Shown: piece by piece, positions 9,466 through 18,692 of the stretch
Position numbering within the stretch: the stretch's first letter is position 1
Layout: every line of letters starts with the position of its first letter
Position numbers and translations under genes: made by a program
Notes under the pieces: generated by a model
Told to the model about the DNA's origin: nothing
The model's database searches: none
What the model saw: the letters and a program-made list of their open reading frames with translations, nothing else
From: Citrobacter sp. wls619
GTDB taxonomy: Bacteria; Pseudomonadota; Gammaproteobacteria; Enterobacterales; Enterobacteriaceae
Assembly (NCBI RefSeq): GCF_005281345.1
Contig: NZ_SZXJ01000095.1
Location: 248,001-312,000, forward strand
Direction of reading: 5' to 3'
Length of the DNA stretch: 64,000 bases

Positions 9466-9500
9466 AAAAGAAAAAGCCGGCCCGACAGGTTGCCGGCCGG
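9466..9500 (-). terminator. intercistronic hairpin between uxuA and uxuB
   Basis: On the minus strand GCCGGC (9497-9492), a 10-base loop, GCCGGC (9481-9476), then CTTTTTCTTTTC. It has the shape of an intrinsic terminator and lies between two genes of one pathway, so it probably lowers uxuB relative to uxuA rather than ending the operon. Confidence 0.6.
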
Positions 9501-9506
9501 TCTGAT

Positions 9507-10691
9507 TTAACGGCTAAAGAAAGCGCGCTGGATAGCCATCTCAACACCGCGCACTTCCGCCAGCCCTTTCAGGCGACCAATCGCGGAGTAGCCTGGGTTC
9601 GTTTTCTTTTTCAGGTCGTCCAGCATCTGGTGGCCGTGATCCGGGCGCATCGGAATCAAATCTTCTTTACCTTCGGCTTTACGGCGATGCTCTTCTTCAA
9701 CAATCGCTTTCACCACTTCATACATATCCACGTCACCATTGAGATGCGCCGCTTCATGGAAGGTTTTCGGGTTATCTTCACGCAGCGTGGAACGCAGGTG
9801 GGTGAAGTAAATGCGGGGGCCAAACTGTTTGATCATATCAACCAGATCGTTGTCCGCACGAACACCGTAAGAGCCTGTGCACATGGTGAAACCGTTCGCC
9901 ATGCTGCTGACCGTATCAACCATCCACTGCATATCTTCCACGGTGGAAACAATGCGCGGCAGGCCGAGGATCGGGCGCGGCGGATCGTCCGGGTGTACCG
10001 CCATGCGCACACCAACTTCTTCAGCAACCGGAATAATCGCCTTCAGGAAGACGGCAAAGTTTTCGCGCAGCGCGGCTTTATCGATATCTTTGTAGCGCTC
10101 AAGGTGCTGACGGAACTGGTCAAGGGTATAGCCTTCTTCCGCCCCCGGCAGACCGGCGATGATATTGCGGGTCAGACGCGCTTTATCTTCTTCGGTCATG
10201 GTGGTGAAGCGTTCATTCGCCTGTGCAATCTCTTCGGCGGTGTAGTCCGCTTCCGCACCCGGGCGTTTGAGGATATGCAGCTCAAAGGCGGCAAATTCAA
10301 TCTGGTCAAAACGCAGCGCTTTGGAACCGTCCGGCAGGACGTATTCCAGGTCGGTACGGGTCCAGTCGAGAACCGGCATAAAGTTGTAGCACACAGTGCG
10401 AATACCACACTGCGCCAGGTTGCGCAAACTCTGTTGGTAGTTGGCAATCCACTGCTGATAGTTACCGGAACGGGTTTTGATGTCTTCGTGGATCGGCACG
10501 CTTTCGACAACCGACCAGACCAGGCCCGCCTGTTCAATAATCGCTTTGCGTTTGAGGATCTCATCAACCGTCCACACTTCCCCGTTCGGGATATGGTGCA
10601 AGGCAGTGACAACGCCCGTTGCACCCGCCTGACGCACATCCGCTAAGGTGACCGGATCGTTAGGACCATACCAGCGCCATGTCTGTTCCAT
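9507..10691 (-). CDS. uxuA: D-mannonate dehydratase UxuA
   Basis: 394 residues matching enteric UxuA from the first residues ([20 protein letters not shown]) to the end. The TIM-barrel metal site includes the family signature MRPDHGHQM near residue 350. It dehydrates D-mannonate to 2-keto-3-deoxygluconate. First gene of uxuA-uxuB, read leftward from the region shared with gntP. RBS AGGAA precedes ATG 10691. Expected to be under UxuR and CRP control through sites in the 260-base divergent gap. Confidence 0.96.
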   Translation of the reverse strand: MEQTWRWYGPNDPVTLADVRQAGATGVVTALHHIPNGEVWTVDEILKRKAIIEQAGLVWSVVESVPIHEDIKTRSGNYQQWIANYQQSLRNLAQCGIRTVCYNFMPVLDWTRTDLEYVLPDGSKALRFDQIEFAAFELHILKRPGAEADYTAEEIAQANERFTTMTEEDKARLTRNIIAGLPGAEEGYTLDQFRQHLERYKDIDKAALRENFAVFLKAIIPVAEEVGVRMAVHPDDPPRPILGLPRIVSTVEDMQWMVDTVSSMANGFTMCTGSYGVRADNDLVDMIKQFGPRIYFTHLRSTLREDNPKTFHEAAHLNGDVDMYEVVKAIVEEEHRRKAEGKEDLIPMRPDHGHQMLDDLKKKTNPGYSAIGRLKGLAEVRGVEMAIQRAFFSR

Positions 10692-10775
10692 GTTTTATTC
10701 CTCGTTTACGTTATGGACTCGACGATATGGCACATAAATTCCTCCTTTTGGTATTACATGTCAACCTGAAGCGAT

Positions 10776-10792
10776 AAATTGGTTAACCAAAT
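10776..10792. promoter_or_regulatory. UxuR/ExuR-type operator
   Basis: AAATTGGTTAACCAAAT holds the perfect palindrome TTGGTTAACCAA, matching the known UxuR/ExuR half-site TTGGT with its inverted copy. It lies 85 bases upstream of the uxuA start and 160 upstream of gntP. Confidence 0.75.
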
Positions 10793-10863
10793 CACGATAT
10801 CTGCTGACCATACCGCTAATTAACGGCCATACAACCCAGTATTAATGTAAACATGTAACGCAA

Positions 10864-10879
10864 TGTGACATCCATCGCA
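10864..10879. promoter_or_regulatory. candidate CRP site, uxuA-gntP divergent region
   Basis: TGTGA-CATCCA-TCGCA fits the CRP consensus TGTGA-N6-TCACA at nine of ten key bases. CRP activation of gntP and uxuAB is known in E. coli, so the site is plausible. Confidence 0.5.
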
Positions 10880-10881
10880 TC

Positions 10882-10897
10882 ATAGGTTGACCAATAT
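10882..10897. promoter_or_regulatory. second UxuR-like operator upstream of gntP
   Basis: ATAGGTTGACCAATAT keeps GGTTNACCAA with one asymmetric base. Together with the 10776 site and an odd-spaced TGGTTCAACCA at 10924-10934, it would put gntP under UxuR, as known for E. coli GntP. Confidence 0.5.
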
Positions 10898-10952
10898 ATG
10901 TAACATCTCAACCAAAATCATAATGGTTCAACCAAAACAAGGTAGACGTTTT

Positions 10953-12296
10953 ATGCACGTTCTCAATATTCTGTGGGTTGTATTCGGCATCGGCCTCATG
11001 CTGGTGCTCAATTTGCGTTTCAAAATAAACTCAATGGTCGCCCTGCTGCTGGCGGCACTCTCCGTCGGCATGTTGGCGGGAATGGATTTAATGGAGCTGC
11101 TGCACACCATGAAATCCGGCTTCGGCGGTACGTTGGGTGAACTGGCAATTATCGTGGTGTTCGGTGCGGTCATCGGTAAACTGATGGTCGATTCCGGGGC
11201 GGCGCATCAGATTGCCCATACGCTGCTGGCGCGACTCGGCCTGCGCTATGTGCAGCTGTCGGTGATCATTATCGGCCTGATCTTCGGCCTGGCGATGTTC
11301 TACGAAGTGGCCTTTATTATGCTGGCGCCGCTGGTGATCGTCATTGCCGCAGAAGCGAAGATCCCGTTCCTGAAACTGGCCATTCCGGCCGTTGCCGCAG
11401 CGACCACCGCACACTCACTGTTCCCGCCGCAGCCGGGCCCGGTGGCACTGGTAAACGCCTATGGTGCCGACATGGGTATGGTCTATATCTACGGTATTCT
11501 GGTGACCATTCCGAGCGTTATCTGCGCGGGTCTGATCCTGCCGAAATTCCTCGGTAACCTTGAACGCCCAACGCCTTCATTTATGAAAGCCGATGTACCG
11601 GTTGACCAGAACAACCTGCCGTCCTTCGGTGTGTCGATTCTGGTGCCGCTGATCCCGGCGATCATCATGATTTCCACCACCATCGCTAACATCTGGCTGG
11701 TCAAAGGGACGCAGGCTTGGGAAGTGGTCAACTTCTTAGGCTCTTCCCCAATCGCAATGTTCATTGCCATGGTTGTAGCCTTCGTGCTGTTTGGTACCGC
11801 ACGCGGCCATGACATGCAGTGGGTGATGAACGCCTTTGAAAACGCGGTGAAAAGCATCGCCATGGTGATCCTGATCATCGGCGCGGGCGGCGTACTGAAG
11901 CAAACCATTATCGATACCGGCATCGGCGATACCATCGGCATGCTGATGTCACACGGCAATATTTCTCCCTACATCATGGCGTGGTTGATAACCGTGCTGA
12001 TTCGTCTGGCAACGGGTCAGGGCGTGGTCTCAGCCATGACGGCGGCGGGGATTATTAGCGCAGCAATCCTCGACCCGGCAACCGGTCAACTGGTGGGCGT
12101 CGACCCGGCGTTGCTGGTGCTGGCAACAGCGGCTGGCTCCAACACGCTGACCCATATCAACGATGCTTCGTTCTGGCTGTTCAAAGGCTACTTTGATCTG
12201 TCGGTGAAGGATACGCTGAAAACCTGGGGTCTGCTGGAGCTGGTAAACTCCGTGGTTGGCCTGATAATCGTGTTGATCATCAGCATGATTGCATAA
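10953..12296 (+). CDS. gntP: GntP fructuronate/gluconate permease
   Basis: 447 residues from ATG 10953, starting [20 protein letters not shown] as in E. coli GntP; upstream in-frame codons (from 10887) cross the operator region and are not used. About 12-14 membrane helices with GntP-family signatures [20 protein letters not shown] and [16 protein letters not shown]. coli GntP is the fructuronate carrier of the UxuR regulon, fitting the divergent uxuAB pair. A strong terminator follows 9 bases after the stop. Confidence 0.95.
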   Translation: MHVLNILWVVFGIGLMLVLNLRFKINSMVALLLAALSVGMLAGMDLMELLHTMKSGFGGTLGELAIIVVFGAVIGKLMVDSGAAHQIAHTLLARLGLRYVQLSVIIIGLIFGLAMFYEVAFIMLAPLVIVIAAEAKIPFLKLAIPAVAAATTAHSLFPPQPGPVALVNAYGADMGMVYIYGILVTIPSVICAGLILPKFLGNLERPTPSFMKADVPVDQNNLPSFGVSILVPLIPAIIMISTTIANIWLVKGTQAWEVVNFLGSSPIAMFIAMVVAFVLFGTARGHDMQWVMNAFENAVKSIAMVILIIGAGGVLKQTIIDTGIGDTIGMLMSHGNISPYIMAWLITVLIRLATGQGVVSAMTAAGIISAAILDPATGQLVGVDPALLVLATAAGSNTLTHINDASFWLFKGYFDLSVKDTLKTWGLLELVNSVVGLIIVLIISMIA

Positions 12297-12304
12297 AATC
12301 TGTC

Positions 12305-12334
12305 CCGCTCTGGCGTCACTGCCAGAGCGGTTTT
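12305..12334 (+). terminator. gntP terminator
   Basis: 10-bp perfect stem CCGCTCTGGC / GCCAGAGCGG, loop GTCACT, followed by TTTT. Confidence 0.88.
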
Positions 12335-12344
12335 CCATCCTGCC

Positions 12345-13040
12345 TCAACAATCTTCAATAATCAGATACACCGCTTTCACCGGGCCATGCACCCCAACCA
12401 CCTTGATAAGCTCAATATCCGCCGTTGAACTGGGTCCACTGATGATGTTAATGCACGACGGCATCCGCTCACCGGCCTGCGCTTTCTGATGCAGAATGTC
12501 TGCCAGTTGCGCCACCCGCGGCAGGATGGTGCTTTTACGTAGCACGAATATCGAGGACTCCGGCAACAGGCTCAGGGAACGCCCCTGCTCGGGTGCAGAA
12601 AACAGCACCACGCCGCCGGACTCGGTCAGGCCATATTCGGCATACACCACACCGACTTTCGCCTGCTCGGCCAGGGTAATATTCTCTGCCCCGCGAGCCG
12701 GGTCCCAGACCACGGCATTGCATTCCTGCTGCAGGCGTTCGGTTATCCCCAGTTCCACCAACCGGCTGTCACCGCTCAGCACCACTGGCTGTCGACCCAA
12801 TTCTTCGCACAGACGAAGCGCCGCGTCTGCGGCCTGGTCCTCGCGAGTCAGCTCACAGCGGGCCAGCATCACGTCGCTGGCAAACTGAATAAACGCATCG
12901 CAGCGCTGCTCGGGACTAAGTTCGGTCAGGCGCTCGTTGGCATAGTTGTTCACCGGCGCGGCATCCGCTTGCGGTTCGAAGCGCAACGGGCGGCCCAGCG
13001 CCTGGGCGATGGTGTTTAAAAACGCGGTACGGTTATCCAT
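12345..13040 (-). CDS. lutC: lactate utilization protein LutC (YkgG), LUD domain
   Basis: 231 residues from ATG 13040 (MDNRTAFLNTIAQALGRP). The frame is open further upstream but those codons overlap lutB deeply and lack a start site. The LUD domain is seen in the segment VVYAEYGLTESGGVVLFSAP. Third subunit of the LutABC iron-sulfur L-lactate dehydrogenase complex. It overlaps the lutB stop by 8 bases, so the two are translationally coupled. Confidence 0.92.
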   Translation of the reverse strand: MDNRTAFLNTIAQALGRPLRFEPQADAAPVNNYANERLTELSPEQRCDAFIQFASDVMLARCELTREDQAADAALRLCEELGRQPVVLSGDSRLVELGITERLQQECNAVVWDPARGAENITLAEQAKVGVVYAEYGLTESGGVVLFSAPEQGRSLSLLPESSIFVLRKSTILPRVAQLADILHQKAQAGERMPSCINIISGPSSTADIELIKVVGVHGPVKAVYLIIEDC

Positions 13041-14460
13041 TCTTTTTCTCCTGCGCCTGATGTTTCTTAAACCAGCTGCGGAAGCTCTCGCCGTCAGCAT
13101 CAGGCAGATCGCGCGCCTCCATCCAGTCACCAATCGCGCCAACCTTGAGCGGGGTTTTGCCGCCATTGATAAACCAGCTCGCCGCATGCGCGCCCGCCAT
13201 CATCCCCACTTTCCACAGCCCAGGATGACTATTGGCATAGGCGAACATTTTGATCGCCCGGCGCTCGGCTTTCGGGGTAATGCCCTCTTCCGCCATAACG
13301 CGACGATGGCGCAGGATCAGTTTTGACAACGGAATGTGTACCGGGCAGACGCTGTCGCAGGCCGTGCAGAGCGAACAGGCATACGGCAGATCTTTAAAAT
13401 CTTTATAGCCGCCGAGCAGCGGAGAAATCACCGCGCCGATAGGACCGGGATAGATTGAGCCATAGCCGTGTCCACCAATGTGGCGGTAGGCCGGGCAGGT
13501 GTTCATACAGGCCCCGCAGCGGATGCAGCGCAGCACATCGCGAAACTCTGAGCCCAGCACCTGCGAACGGCCGTTATCGACAATCACCAGGTGGAACTCT
13601 TCTGGTCCATCAACGTTATCCGCCTCACGCGGGCCGGTCAGCCAGGTGTTGTAGCCCGTCAGACGTGCGCCCACGGCGCTGCGTGCCAGCATGGTGATCA
13701 GCACATCCACGTCGGCAAAGGTCGGCGCGATACGCTCCATGCCCATCACCGCAATGTGCGTTTTCGGCAGCGTGGTACACATCCGCGCATTGCCTTCGTT
13801 GGTCACCAGACACACCGAGCCGGTTTCCGCCACGGCAAAGTTACAACCGGTAATGCCAATTTCAGCACTCAGGAAATCCTCGCGGATCTTCTGGCGAATG
13901 AATAAGGTCATGGCTTCCGGGGTTTCCGGGCCGTCATACCCCAGACGTTCGTTCAGCACGCGGCGGATCTGATAGCGATCTTTATGAATAGCCGGAACCA
14001 CGACGTGCGAAGGCGGGTCCTGATCCAGTTGCAGGATGTACTCGCCGAGATCGGTTTCGATCACCTGAATTCCGGCATCCTGCAGCACATGGTTGACGCC
14101 GATCTCTTCGGTCACCATCGACTTGGACTTCACCACCTTCTTCGCGTTTTTACTCTGCGCGACCTGCAAAATGTAGCGGGTAGCCTCTTCTTTGGTTTTG
14201 GCGAAATAGACGTGACCGCCGTTTTCCGTCACTTTCTCGGAGAGTTGATACAGGTAAGCGTCGAGATTGCTCAGAACGTGATCGCGGATCTGGCTGGCAC
14301 GATCGCGCCAGTCTTCCCAGTGGCCTAATTCATCGACCATTTTCTGCCGATTCGCGCCGATACGCTCCTGCGCATTGGCCACGGCTTTGCGCATGATCGG
14401 ATCTTCTATCTGCTGACGAATACGCAGTTTAAATTCTACATCGCTGGTTTTTATCGACAT
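13033..14460 (-). CDS. lutB: lactate utilization iron-sulfur protein LutB (YkgF)
   Basis: 475 residues. Two ferredoxin-like [4Fe-4S] motifs are plain: CIRCGACMNTCPAYRHIGG (about residue 310) and CSLCTACDSVCPVHIPL (about 360). The N-terminal part carries the LUD domain with EIGITGCNFAVAETGSVCLV. It passes electrons from L-lactate oxidation towards the quinone pool with LutA and LutC. Middle gene of lutA-lutB-lutC, 10 bases after lutA. Confidence 0.95.
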   Translation of the reverse strand: MSIKTSDVEFKLRIRQQIEDPIMRKAVANAQERIGANRQKMVDELGHWEDWRDRASQIRDHVLSNLDAYLYQLSEKVTENGGHVYFAKTKEEATRYILQVAQSKNAKKVVKSKSMVTEEIGVNHVLQDAGIQVIETDLGEYILQLDQDPPSHVVVPAIHKDRYQIRRVLNERLGYDGPETPEAMTLFIRQKIREDFLSAEIGITGCNFAVAETGSVCLVTNEGNARMCTTLPKTHIAVMGMERIAPTFADVDVLITMLARSAVGARLTGYNTWLTGPREADNVDGPEEFHLVIVDNGRSQVLGSEFRDVLRCIRCGACMNTCPAYRHIGGHGYGSIYPGPIGAVISPLLGGYKDFKDLPYACSLCTACDSVCPVHIPLSKLILRHRRVMAEEGITPKAERRAIKMFAYANSHPGLWKVGMMAGAHAASWFINGGKTPLKVGAIGDWMEARDLPDADGESFRSWFKKHQAQEKKNG

Positions 14461-14470
14461 CTCATTCCCC

Positions 14471-15190
14471 TCAGCGGCTCATCAGCACTTCAGCAATATG
14501 CATCACTTTGACCGGCTGGCCTTCCCGTTGCAGTCGGCCGCCAATGTTGAGCAGGCAACTGACGTCCGCGCCAATCAAATACTCCGGCTTCGCATCCATC
14601 AGATGTAAGACTTTCTCTTTCACCATCTCGCCGGATATCTCGGCCATCTTGACCGAGAACGTCCCGCCAAAGCCGCAGCAGGTGTCCTGATCGGCAAACG
14701 TCAGCAGCTCCAGCCCACGCACATTTTTCAGCAGCGTGAGCGGCTCTTCCTTCACCCCCAGCTTGCGGGTCAGGCTACAGGAAGGGTGATACACCGCCCG
14801 GCCCTGCAGGCTGGCGCCGACATCCACCACGCCCAATTTGTTCACGATAAAAGAGGTCAGATCCTGCATACGCGCAGCAACTTTCTCGGCACGCAGCGCC
14901 CATTCCGGTTCATCGGCCAGATAGGTCGGGTAGCTTTTTACCGCGTAGGTACAGGAGCCTGCCGGGGAGATAATCGGGTCGTCGTTGTCTTCCAGGGCGG
15001 CGATCAGGTTTTTCATCCCCGGGATCGCTTCTTTGATATAGCCGCTGTTGATGGCTGGCTGACCACAGCACCCCTGTTTTTCAGGGAAATTCACGCGGCA
15101 GCCCAGTTTTTCCAGCAGCAATACGGAGTCTCGTGCCATCCGTGATTTCAGTGCATCACCAATACAGGTGACAAAGAAATTTACATTCAC
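14471..15190 (-). CDS. lutA: lactate utilization protein LutA (YkgE), CCG domain
   Basis: 239 residues with the two cysteine-rich CCG domains of heterodisulfide-reductase type: FPEKQGCCGQPAINSGY near residue 35 and DTCCGFGGTFSVKMAEISG near 185. First gene of the lutABC operon, read leftward. A 22-bp perfect palindrome lies 35 bases upstream of its start, and an L-lactate permease is divergently placed 580 bases away, so uptake and oxidation genes share one control region. Confidence 0.94.
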   Translation of the reverse strand: MNVNFFVTCIGDALKSRMARDSVLLLEKLGCRVNFPEKQGCCGQPAINSGYIKEAIPGMKNLIAALEDNDDPIISPAGSCTYAVKSYPTYLADEPEWALRAEKVAARMQDLTSFIVNKLGVVDVGASLQGRAVYHPSCSLTRKLGVKEEPLTLLKNVRGLELLTFADQDTCCGFGGTFSVKMAEISGEMVKEKVLHLMDAKPEYLIGADVSCLLNIGGRLQREGQPVKVMHIAEVLMSR

Positions 15191-15769
15191 AATAACTACT
15201 CCATTGCTTCATTTCTGTTTATTGCGCTTGATATCGCGATATCAAGCAAAGGTTCAGCCGTATATCACGCCCAGTTTTTCGTTTTTTGGTTTTACTCATG
15301 CCTGGATTCATGGTGATGTTCGGATCGTTTTCCGTTGCTGGCGACTCTCCGCTTCTTATATCAGGACAATCGCAAATGTCTGTATTTTCATTTGTATGAC
15401 AAAAACAAATAATCCTCTAATCGACTCGCGCATGCAACACCCTGGTTTATTTCTTTCGGCCTTGCTCACATTTTTATATTGAAAACCACCGCGTTATTAA
15501 CACCTTAAAAACAGTTTCAGGTGAGTACTACTCTCGTCACTACCATTATTAAAAAGGTTATTAAATAACTACTTATAGGTATTAGGCTTACTCTTAAGTA
15601 TATTTATCTGACAGCGGGTTTTAATTAAAAGATTACAATAGTTACAAAAGCATTAATCATAATTACTTTATTCACTGAAGCGATTCAGTTTACATACTTT
15701 ATTAGAGCAGCAATGTAGCCTCCCCGTCATAAATATAAATCAGGTTTAATGAACCAATCGGGAATAGCA
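15191..15769. promoter_or_regulatory. divergent lutABC / lactate permease control region
   Basis: About 580 bases, AT-rich towards the permease, with no convincing gene. It holds the 22-bp palindrome at 15226-15247 near lutA. Promoters for both directions must lie here; I cannot place a regulator gene next to it. Confidence 0.55.
15226..15247. promoter_or_regulatory. 22-bp perfect palindrome, candidate lut operator
   Basis: GCTTGATATCG followed directly by its exact reverse complement CGATATCAAGC. Ungapped dyad, 35 bases upstream of the lutA ATG, with no T-run on either side, so an operator is more likely than a terminator. Confidence 0.6.
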
Positions 15770-17323
15770 ATGAACGAATATTTTATGTTTGCCCTGGCAC
15801 TCTCTCCGTTACTACTGATGGTATTTTTAATATTGAAATTGAAAATGCCCATCCATTATTCTGTGTTGATCTCGTTAGTATTCACCGCCGCGCTATCAGC
15901 GATATTCTGGGCGATGCCGGCACAGAATCTGCAAGCCGCAATAGGCTATGGCGCACTGAAGGGATTATGGCCGATTGTGATTGTGATCCTCGGCGCTATC
16001 TTTAGTTATAACGTCATGCAGGCCACCAAAGCGCTGGATATTCTGCGCGATATTCTCGCCAGCATTAGCGAAGATAAGCGTATTCAGGTGCTGCTGATTT
16101 CATGGTGTTTTGGTGGATTCCTGGAAGCTGCGGCGGGTTATGGCACGGCGGTCGCCATTCCGATCGGCATTCTTATCGCGCTGGGATTCAACCCGCTGAA
16201 GGCGGCGATTGCCTCTCTGGTGGCAAATACCGTACCTACAGCGTTTGGTGCGGTGGGTATTCCCGTCTCCATACTGGCGGAACAGGTTAACCTGCCGGTT
16301 TATACCCTCGGCGGAACCATTATTCTGCAGCTCGCGCTGTTTAATATCCTGCTGCCGTTTGTGATTATTTGCATTATTGGCGGCGGTCTGAAGGCTATTC
16401 GCGGCGTATTTCTGATCACGCTGATTTGCGGCATCACCACGCTGGTTCCGCAATATTTTGTCGCTATCCATCTTGGCGCGGAATTGCCCGCCTTTGCCGG
16501 AAGCCTGGTCAGCCTGTTTGCCGTGGCCATTGCCAGTCGCCTGCGCAAAGGGAAAACCGATCCCGAGTGGCGCATTGAAGTCAGCCATACCCGCGAAACC
16601 ACACCGCGCTCGGCAAAAGTGTTGTTCCGCGTGGGCTCTATTTATCTGTTTATTTTTGTGTTTATCCTGTTGTGCTCACCGTTGTTCCCGTCAGTAAAAG
16701 CTGCGGCGTCCCAACTGGCCTCGGTGCTGCATTTCACGCTGGCCGATGGCCAAACGCTGGCGCTGAAAGTGGAATGGGTGACCACGCCAGGAATGCTAAT
16801 CATCTTTGCGACCATCATCGGCGGTTTTATTCAGGGAGCATCTGCACGCGGGATGCTGGAAGTGTTTATCAAAACCATTTTCCAGCTTAAAAACTCTATC
16901 GTCGCCATTATGGCGATCGTCGCGCTGGCTACGGTGATGGATCTCAGCGGGATTATCTCCACGCTGGCCCAGTCGATTGTCGATCTGACCGGCAGCTCGT
17001 ACGTCTTCCTCGCCCCGGTGATTGGCGCGCTGGGCACGTTTGTGACCGGCAGCGATACCAACTCGAATATTCTGTTCGGCAAGCTGCAAACCATTGCTGC
17101 CAGCAAGTTACATATCGATCCCAACTGGCTGGCGGCGGCCAACACCTCTGGCGCAACGGGCGGGAAAATGATCTCGCCGCAAAGCATCGCCATCGCGGTT
17201 TCGGCCACCAAAATGGACGGTCAGGCTAACCAGATAATGTCCGGCACCATGAAATACTGCTGCGCCTACATTGTGATCCTCGGCTTAAAGGTTGGCCTCT
17301 TTTATTACTGGTTTATGGCGTAA
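15770..17323 (+). CDS. L-lactate permease, LldP/LctP family
   Basis: 517 residues from ATG 15770 (MNEYFMFALALSPLLLMVF), chosen for the CGGGAA site 5-9 bases upstream over an ATG 21 bases earlier. The family signatures FGGFLEAAAGYGTAVAIP, GAVGIPVSILAEQVNLP and FVTGSDTNSNILFGKLQ are present along 12-14 membrane helices. Proton-coupled L-lactate (or glycolate) import is expected, feeding the divergent lutABC. It is a paralogue-type LldP; whether it equals lldP or another lactate permease is not decidable here. Confidence 0.9.
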   Translation: MNEYFMFALALSPLLLMVFLILKLKMPIHYSVLISLVFTAALSAIFWAMPAQNLQAAIGYGALKGLWPIVIVILGAIFSYNVMQATKALDILRDILASISEDKRIQVLLISWCFGGFLEAAAGYGTAVAIPIGILIALGFNPLKAAIASLVANTVPTAFGAVGIPVSILAEQVNLPVYTLGGTIILQLALFNILLPFVIICIIGGGLKAIRGVFLITLICGITTLVPQYFVAIHLGAELPAFAGSLVSLFAVAIASRLRKGKTDPEWRIEVSHTRETTPRSAKVLFRVGSIYLFIFVFILLCSPLFPSVKAAASQLASVLHFTLADGQTLALKVEWVTTPGMLIIFATIIGGFIQGASARGMLEVFIKTIFQLKNSIVAIMAIVALATVMDLSGIISTLAQSIVDLTGSSYVFLAPVIGALGTFVTGSDTNSNILFGKLQTIAASKLHIDPNWLAAANTSGATGGKMISPQSIAIAVSATKMDGQANQIMSGTMKYCCAYIVILGLKVGLFYYWFMA

Positions 17324-17371
17324 CCCCTTGTCAACCCCGTCAAATTCGCGGCAACCGTATTTGACGACACA

Positions 17372-17578
17372 GTGACCAAAAAGGTTTACACCGCCCCAGG
17401 AACGGAACAAGGCGACAGACTTTACGATTTGTCGGCGCTGACTAAAATAGCGCCGATGTTTCAAATCGAGGATGGTTGTTATGTTGTTCTGGAAAAAGAT
17501 GGTGAAGAAGTTCGACGCTTTCTCTGCGTTGATTCCACCACGCTACTTCCGCGTGTAAAACCTGGCACTTATGCCTGA
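17372..17578 (+). CDS. small hypothetical protein
   Basis: 68 codons from a GTG at 17372 (frame open from the permease stop) to a TGA inside the first REP unit. The composition (FQIEDGCYVVLEKDGEEVRR) looks protein-like, but no ribosome site is visible and no family is recognised. It might be a decayed fragment. Confidence 0.3.
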   Translation: MTKKVYTAPGTEQGDRLYDLSALTKIAPMFQIEDGCYVVLEKDGEEVRRFLCVDSTTLLPRVKPGTYA

Positions 17579-17675
17579 TGGCGCTTCGCTTATCAGGCCT
17601 ACATTTCACACTTATTTGTAGGCCTGCGTTTCACGCTCATTTGTAGGCCGGATAAGGCGCGAGCCGCATCCGGCA
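17573..17675. repeat. pair of REP elements (BIME)
   Basis: Two palindromic units: 17573-17601 (GCCTGATGGCGCTTCG, then CTTATCAGGCCTAC) and 17643-17675 (GTAGGCCGGATAAGGCG, then CATCCGGCA), with a partial GTAGGCCTGCG between them. Typical enteric REP arrangement after a gene. Confidence 0.85.
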
Positions 17676-17823
17676 GCGACAGCGGCGTAAAATGCTCACC
17701 CCTTTCTCTTACGCAGTCCACACGCTCTTAACATCACGACCCAAATACGCAGCCACGCAAAACGGTAGACCAACGGATGCTGAAGCCGCAGCAATGTCAG
17801 AAACACAGAGCCCCCTTGCGGCG

Positions 17824-18681
17824 TCAGATCACCGTTGCCTGATAGCGAACCGGTGGGTCCATAATCTGATGACGCGCGTCTATCAGCCGCAGTTCATACG
17901 AGTCGCGCTCTTTCGTCAGCCGCATCACCGCATCGACAACACTGGTCGTCCGCTCCAGCGCCAGCTTGTCCTCATAGCCATTGAGCAGTGAGGCCAGCAT
18001 CACGCTGCAAATCAGATCTCCAACGCCCACCGGCATTTTGGCAAAGGTATACAGCGGCCGGGCGATGTGTAACGTCTGTTCCGGCGTCACCAGCAGCATT
18101 TCAAACGCCTGCTTATCACGTGAGCAGTCGCCGAGATGCTTTACCAGCACCTTCTTCACACCCCACGCCACCAGCTGCTGCGCCGCTTCCACCACCTCGT
18201 CAAAACTACGCAGTTGTCTGCCCGTCAGCACGCCCAGCTCATACAGATTCGGCCCCATTATGTCGGCCAGTTGAATGGCGTCATCGACAAAAAAGGACTC
18301 CACGCCCTGCGCGACAATGCAGCCTTTTTGCGGGTCGCCCATTACCGGATCGCAAAAGTAGAGCGCCTGCGGGTTACGCTGGCGAATGGTGGTGACCGCG
18401 TGCTTTACCTCTTCGCAATGACGTTTATCACCGAGATAACCCGACAGTACGGCATCGCATTGCGCCAGCTTTTGCAGGTCGTCCAGCCCGCTGATGATGG
18501 CGCTCAGCTCGCCGTGCGGCATCGCCATGCCCTGCCACATCCCGTACTGGGTGTGGTTGGAAAACTGTACGGTGTAAAACGGCCAGACATCGATCCCCGA
18601 GAGCTGCATCGGCAACACGGCGGCTTTATTTCCGGCATAGCCATAAACGACTGACGACTGAACAGACAACACGTTTTTCAT
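17824..18681 (-). CDS. pdxY: pyridoxal kinase, PdxY type
   Basis: 285 residues of the ribokinase-like PdxK/PdxY family. Substrate loop VVYGYAGNKAAVLPMQLSGIDV at the N terminus, YFCDPVMGD near residue 115, and the anion-hole/ATP site MPVGVGDLICSVMLASLL near 220, where GVGD carries the catalytic aspartate. It phosphorylates pyridoxal to PLP. It starts 11 bases after tutB and lies next to tpl, whose product needs PLP, so it is probably a dedicated cofactor supplier distinct from the housekeeping pdxY. Confidence 0.85.
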   Translation of the reverse strand: MKNVLSVQSSVVYGYAGNKAAVLPMQLSGIDVWPFYTVQFSNHTQYGMWQGMAMPHGELSAIISGLDDLQKLAQCDAVLSGYLGDKRHCEEVKHAVTTIRQRNPQALYFCDPVMGDPQKGCIVAQGVESFFVDDAIQLADIMGPNLYELGVLTGRQLRSFDEVVEAAQQLVAWGVKKVLVKHLGDCSRDKQAFEMLLVTPEQTLHIARPLYTFAKMPVGVGDLICSVMLASLLNGYEDKLALERTTSVVDAVMRLTKERDSYELRLIDARHQIMDPPVRYQATVI

Positions 18682-18692
18682 TTTGACTCCGT

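Noticed and set aside
9117-10646. Plus-strand frame of 509 codons opposite uxuB/uxuA
   Set aside because: It is the reverse complement of two well-identified genes, lacks a ribosome site and has histidine/arginine-rich nonsense composition.
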